64,000 nt of DNA, taken from contig NZ_AWOR01000001.1 of assembly GCF_000761245.1 (NCBI RefSeq), positions 186,001 through 250,000 on the forward strand. Direction: 5' to 3'. The notes under the pieces were generated by a model. That model was not told where the DNA came from. It did no database searches and saw only the letters and a program-made list of their open reading frames with translations. The position numbers and the translations under genes were made by a program. This DNA is from Comamonas testosteroni (GTDB taxonomy: Bacteria; Pseudomonadota; Gammaproteobacteria; Burkholderiales; Burkholderiaceae_C). Shown here piece after piece: positions 62,909 to 64,000 of the stretch (within the stretch, counting starts at the first letter, position 1; each line of letters opens with the position of its first letter).

Positions 62909-63901
62909 ATGCTGATACGTCACCGCAACCAAGGCTTTGAACATCCGCTGAGCAGCGAGATCACGCCTCGGACCCAATACCTGCAGCGTCGGGATTTTCT
63001 GCAGACCCTGGCAATGGGCGCTGCGGGTGCGACCCTGGCAGGTTGGGCCGGCCGTGACGCGCTGGCTGCGGCCGATCGTGCGCATCTGCCTGCCCTGAAG
63101 GGAGCGGCCAGCAAGGTGGCCGGCGCCATGACCGTGGAGGCTGCCACCAGCTACCAGGACGTGACCAGCTACAACAACTACTACGAGTTCGGTCTGGACA
63201 AGGACGAGCCCGCGCGCAATGCGCACACGCTCAAGACCCGGCCCTGGACGGTGCGCATAGAAGGCCTGGTGCAAAAGCCGCAGACGCTGGACATCGACAG
63301 CCTGCTCAAACTCGCGACCATGGAAGAACGCATCTATCGCCTGCGCTGCGTGGAGGGCTGGTCCATGGTCATCCCCTGGGTCGGCTATTCGCTGTCCGAG
63401 CTGCTCAGGAAAGTGCAGCCGCTCTCCGGCGCCAAGTATTTGGAATTCGTCACCCTGGCCGACAAGGCCCAGATGCCCGGACTCAGAAGTGGCGTGCTGG
63501 ACTGGCCCTATACCGAAGGCTTGCGGCTGGATGAGGCCATGCACCCGCTGACGCTGCTGGCCTTCGGCATGTATGGCGAGGTTCTGCCCAACCAGAATGG
63601 TGCGCCGCTGCGCCTGGTCGTTCCCTGGAAGTATGGTTTCAAGAGTGCCAAGTCGCTGGTGGCGATCCGCCTGACCGACAAGGAGCCCGGCACCGCCTGG
63701 AACAAGGCGGCACGCAACGAATACGGCTTTTATTCCAATGTGAATCCCGAGGTCGATCATCCGCGCTGGAGCCAGGCCACCGAGCGGCGCATCGGCGAAG
63801 GCGGGCTGTTCGCCAAGCGCCGCAAGACCTTGCTGTTCAACGGCTATGGCGATCAGGTGGCGTCGCTGTATGCGGGCATGGACCTGAAGAAGTTCTACTG
63901 A
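62909..63901 (+). CDS. msrP: Protein-methionine-sulfoxide reductase catalytic subunit MsrP
   Basis: 330 residues. A twin-arginine signal ([10 protein letters not shown], Arg27-Arg28) directs the folded molybdoenzyme to the periplasm. The Mo-ligand Cys147 lies in [15 protein letters not shown], followed by the sulfite-oxidase-fold region [18 protein letters not shown]. It repairs oxidised methionine in periplasmic proteins with electrons from MsrQ. The ribosome site is GGGAGCATTCCT. It overlaps msrQ by 1 base. Confidence 0.97.
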   Translation: MLIRHRNQGFEHPLSSEITPRTQYLQRRDFLQTLAMGAAGATLAGWAGRDALAAADRAHLPALKGAASKVAGAMTVEAATSYQDVTSYNNYYEFGLDKDEPARNAHTLKTRPWTVRIEGLVQKPQTLDIDSLLKLATMEERIYRLRCVEGWSMVIPWVGYSLSELLRKVQPLSGAKYLEFVTLADKAQMPGLRSGVLDWPYTEGLRLDEAMHPLTLLAFGMYGEVLPNQNGAPLRLVVPWKYGFKSAKSLVAIRLTDKEPGTAWNKAARNEYGFYSNVNPEVDHPRWSQATERRIGEGGLFAKRRKTLLFNGYGDQVASLYAGMDLKKFY

Positions 63902-64000
63902 TGCAGGCCTGGTTGCTCAAGCCCTGGGCCAAGCCGCTGGTCTTCACGCTGTGCCTGCTGCCTTGCGCATGGCTGTTCTATGCGGCGTTTACCGATGGGC
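63901..64000 (+). CDS. msrQ: MsrQ haem-binding membrane subunit, 3' end outside window
   Basis: The ATG at 63901 overlaps the msrP stop (TGATG). The 33 visible codons encode [20 protein letters not shown] and the start of a membrane helix, matching the N-terminus of MsrQ, the quinone-linked cytochrome b-like partner. The window edge cuts the gene. Confidence 0.85.
   Translation, partial: MQAWLLKPWAKPLVFTLCLLPCAWLFYAAFTDG

Overview
The window looks like chromosomal DNA of a Comamonas/Delftia-type betaproteobacterium (family Comamonadaceae). The evidence is high GC with strongly GC-biased third codon positions, Omp32-type porins, an undivided cphA/cphA' cyanophycin pair, Coq7 and ResB/CcsA-type (system II) cytochrome c maturation, and intergenic palindromes carrying GCGCTTGA..TCAAGCGC cores, which I associate with this family. 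No rRNA, tRNA, CRISPR array, intact insertion sequence or prophage was seen.

Layout. 1-6 kb: the 3' part of a LysR regulator, a 73-residue orphan protein, CreA, an MFS exporter, and a TonB-dependent receptor paired with a DUF2946 protein. 6-14 kb: a cyanophycin locus, with cphA' and cphA on the minus strand and, divergently, an ABC exporter with an N-terminal zinc-ribbon-like motif overlapping a DUF1854 gene. 14-18 kb: a disordered small protein, an EF-hand protein, a 5'-nucleotidase and an ammonium transporter with a good sigma-54 promoter. 17.7-33.6 kb: a type II secretion system. gspF is separated from gspE by an SDR, a GST, a WYL regulator, a flavin monooxygenase and two decayed genes. 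gspE-D-N-M-L-K-J-I-H-G then follow on the minus strand, with a short gspC divergent. 33.6-43.3 kb: cobC-cobS, ilvA, a small-RNA/leader candidate, an OsmC protein, coq7, two porins and groEL-groES behind a perfect CIRCE element. 43.4-53.4 kb: a double-cache CheW protein, an H-NS-like protein, a GNAT, and a NAD salvage cluster (pncA-like, pncB, nadE, nadM-Nudix) divergent from nrtR, then a DUF1328 membrane peptide. 53.5-64 kb: metK, two lipid A acyltransferases, an alpha/beta hydrolase, engB, cytochrome c4, resB-ccsA, msrP and the start of msrQ.

How the parts work together. Ammonium uptake and cyanophycin synthesis are both nitrogen-handling functions. The NAD genes form one probable NrtR-controlled unit. 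Cytochrome c4 and its maturation factors are adjacent. The secretion genes form one long, mostly overlapping operon.

The least explained items are the DUF1854/zinc-ribbon ABC module beside the cyanophycin genes, a structured transcript candidate between ilvA and osmC, a GC-rich repeat read in frame as the N-terminus of GspK, and a GspE that lacks its usual zinc module.
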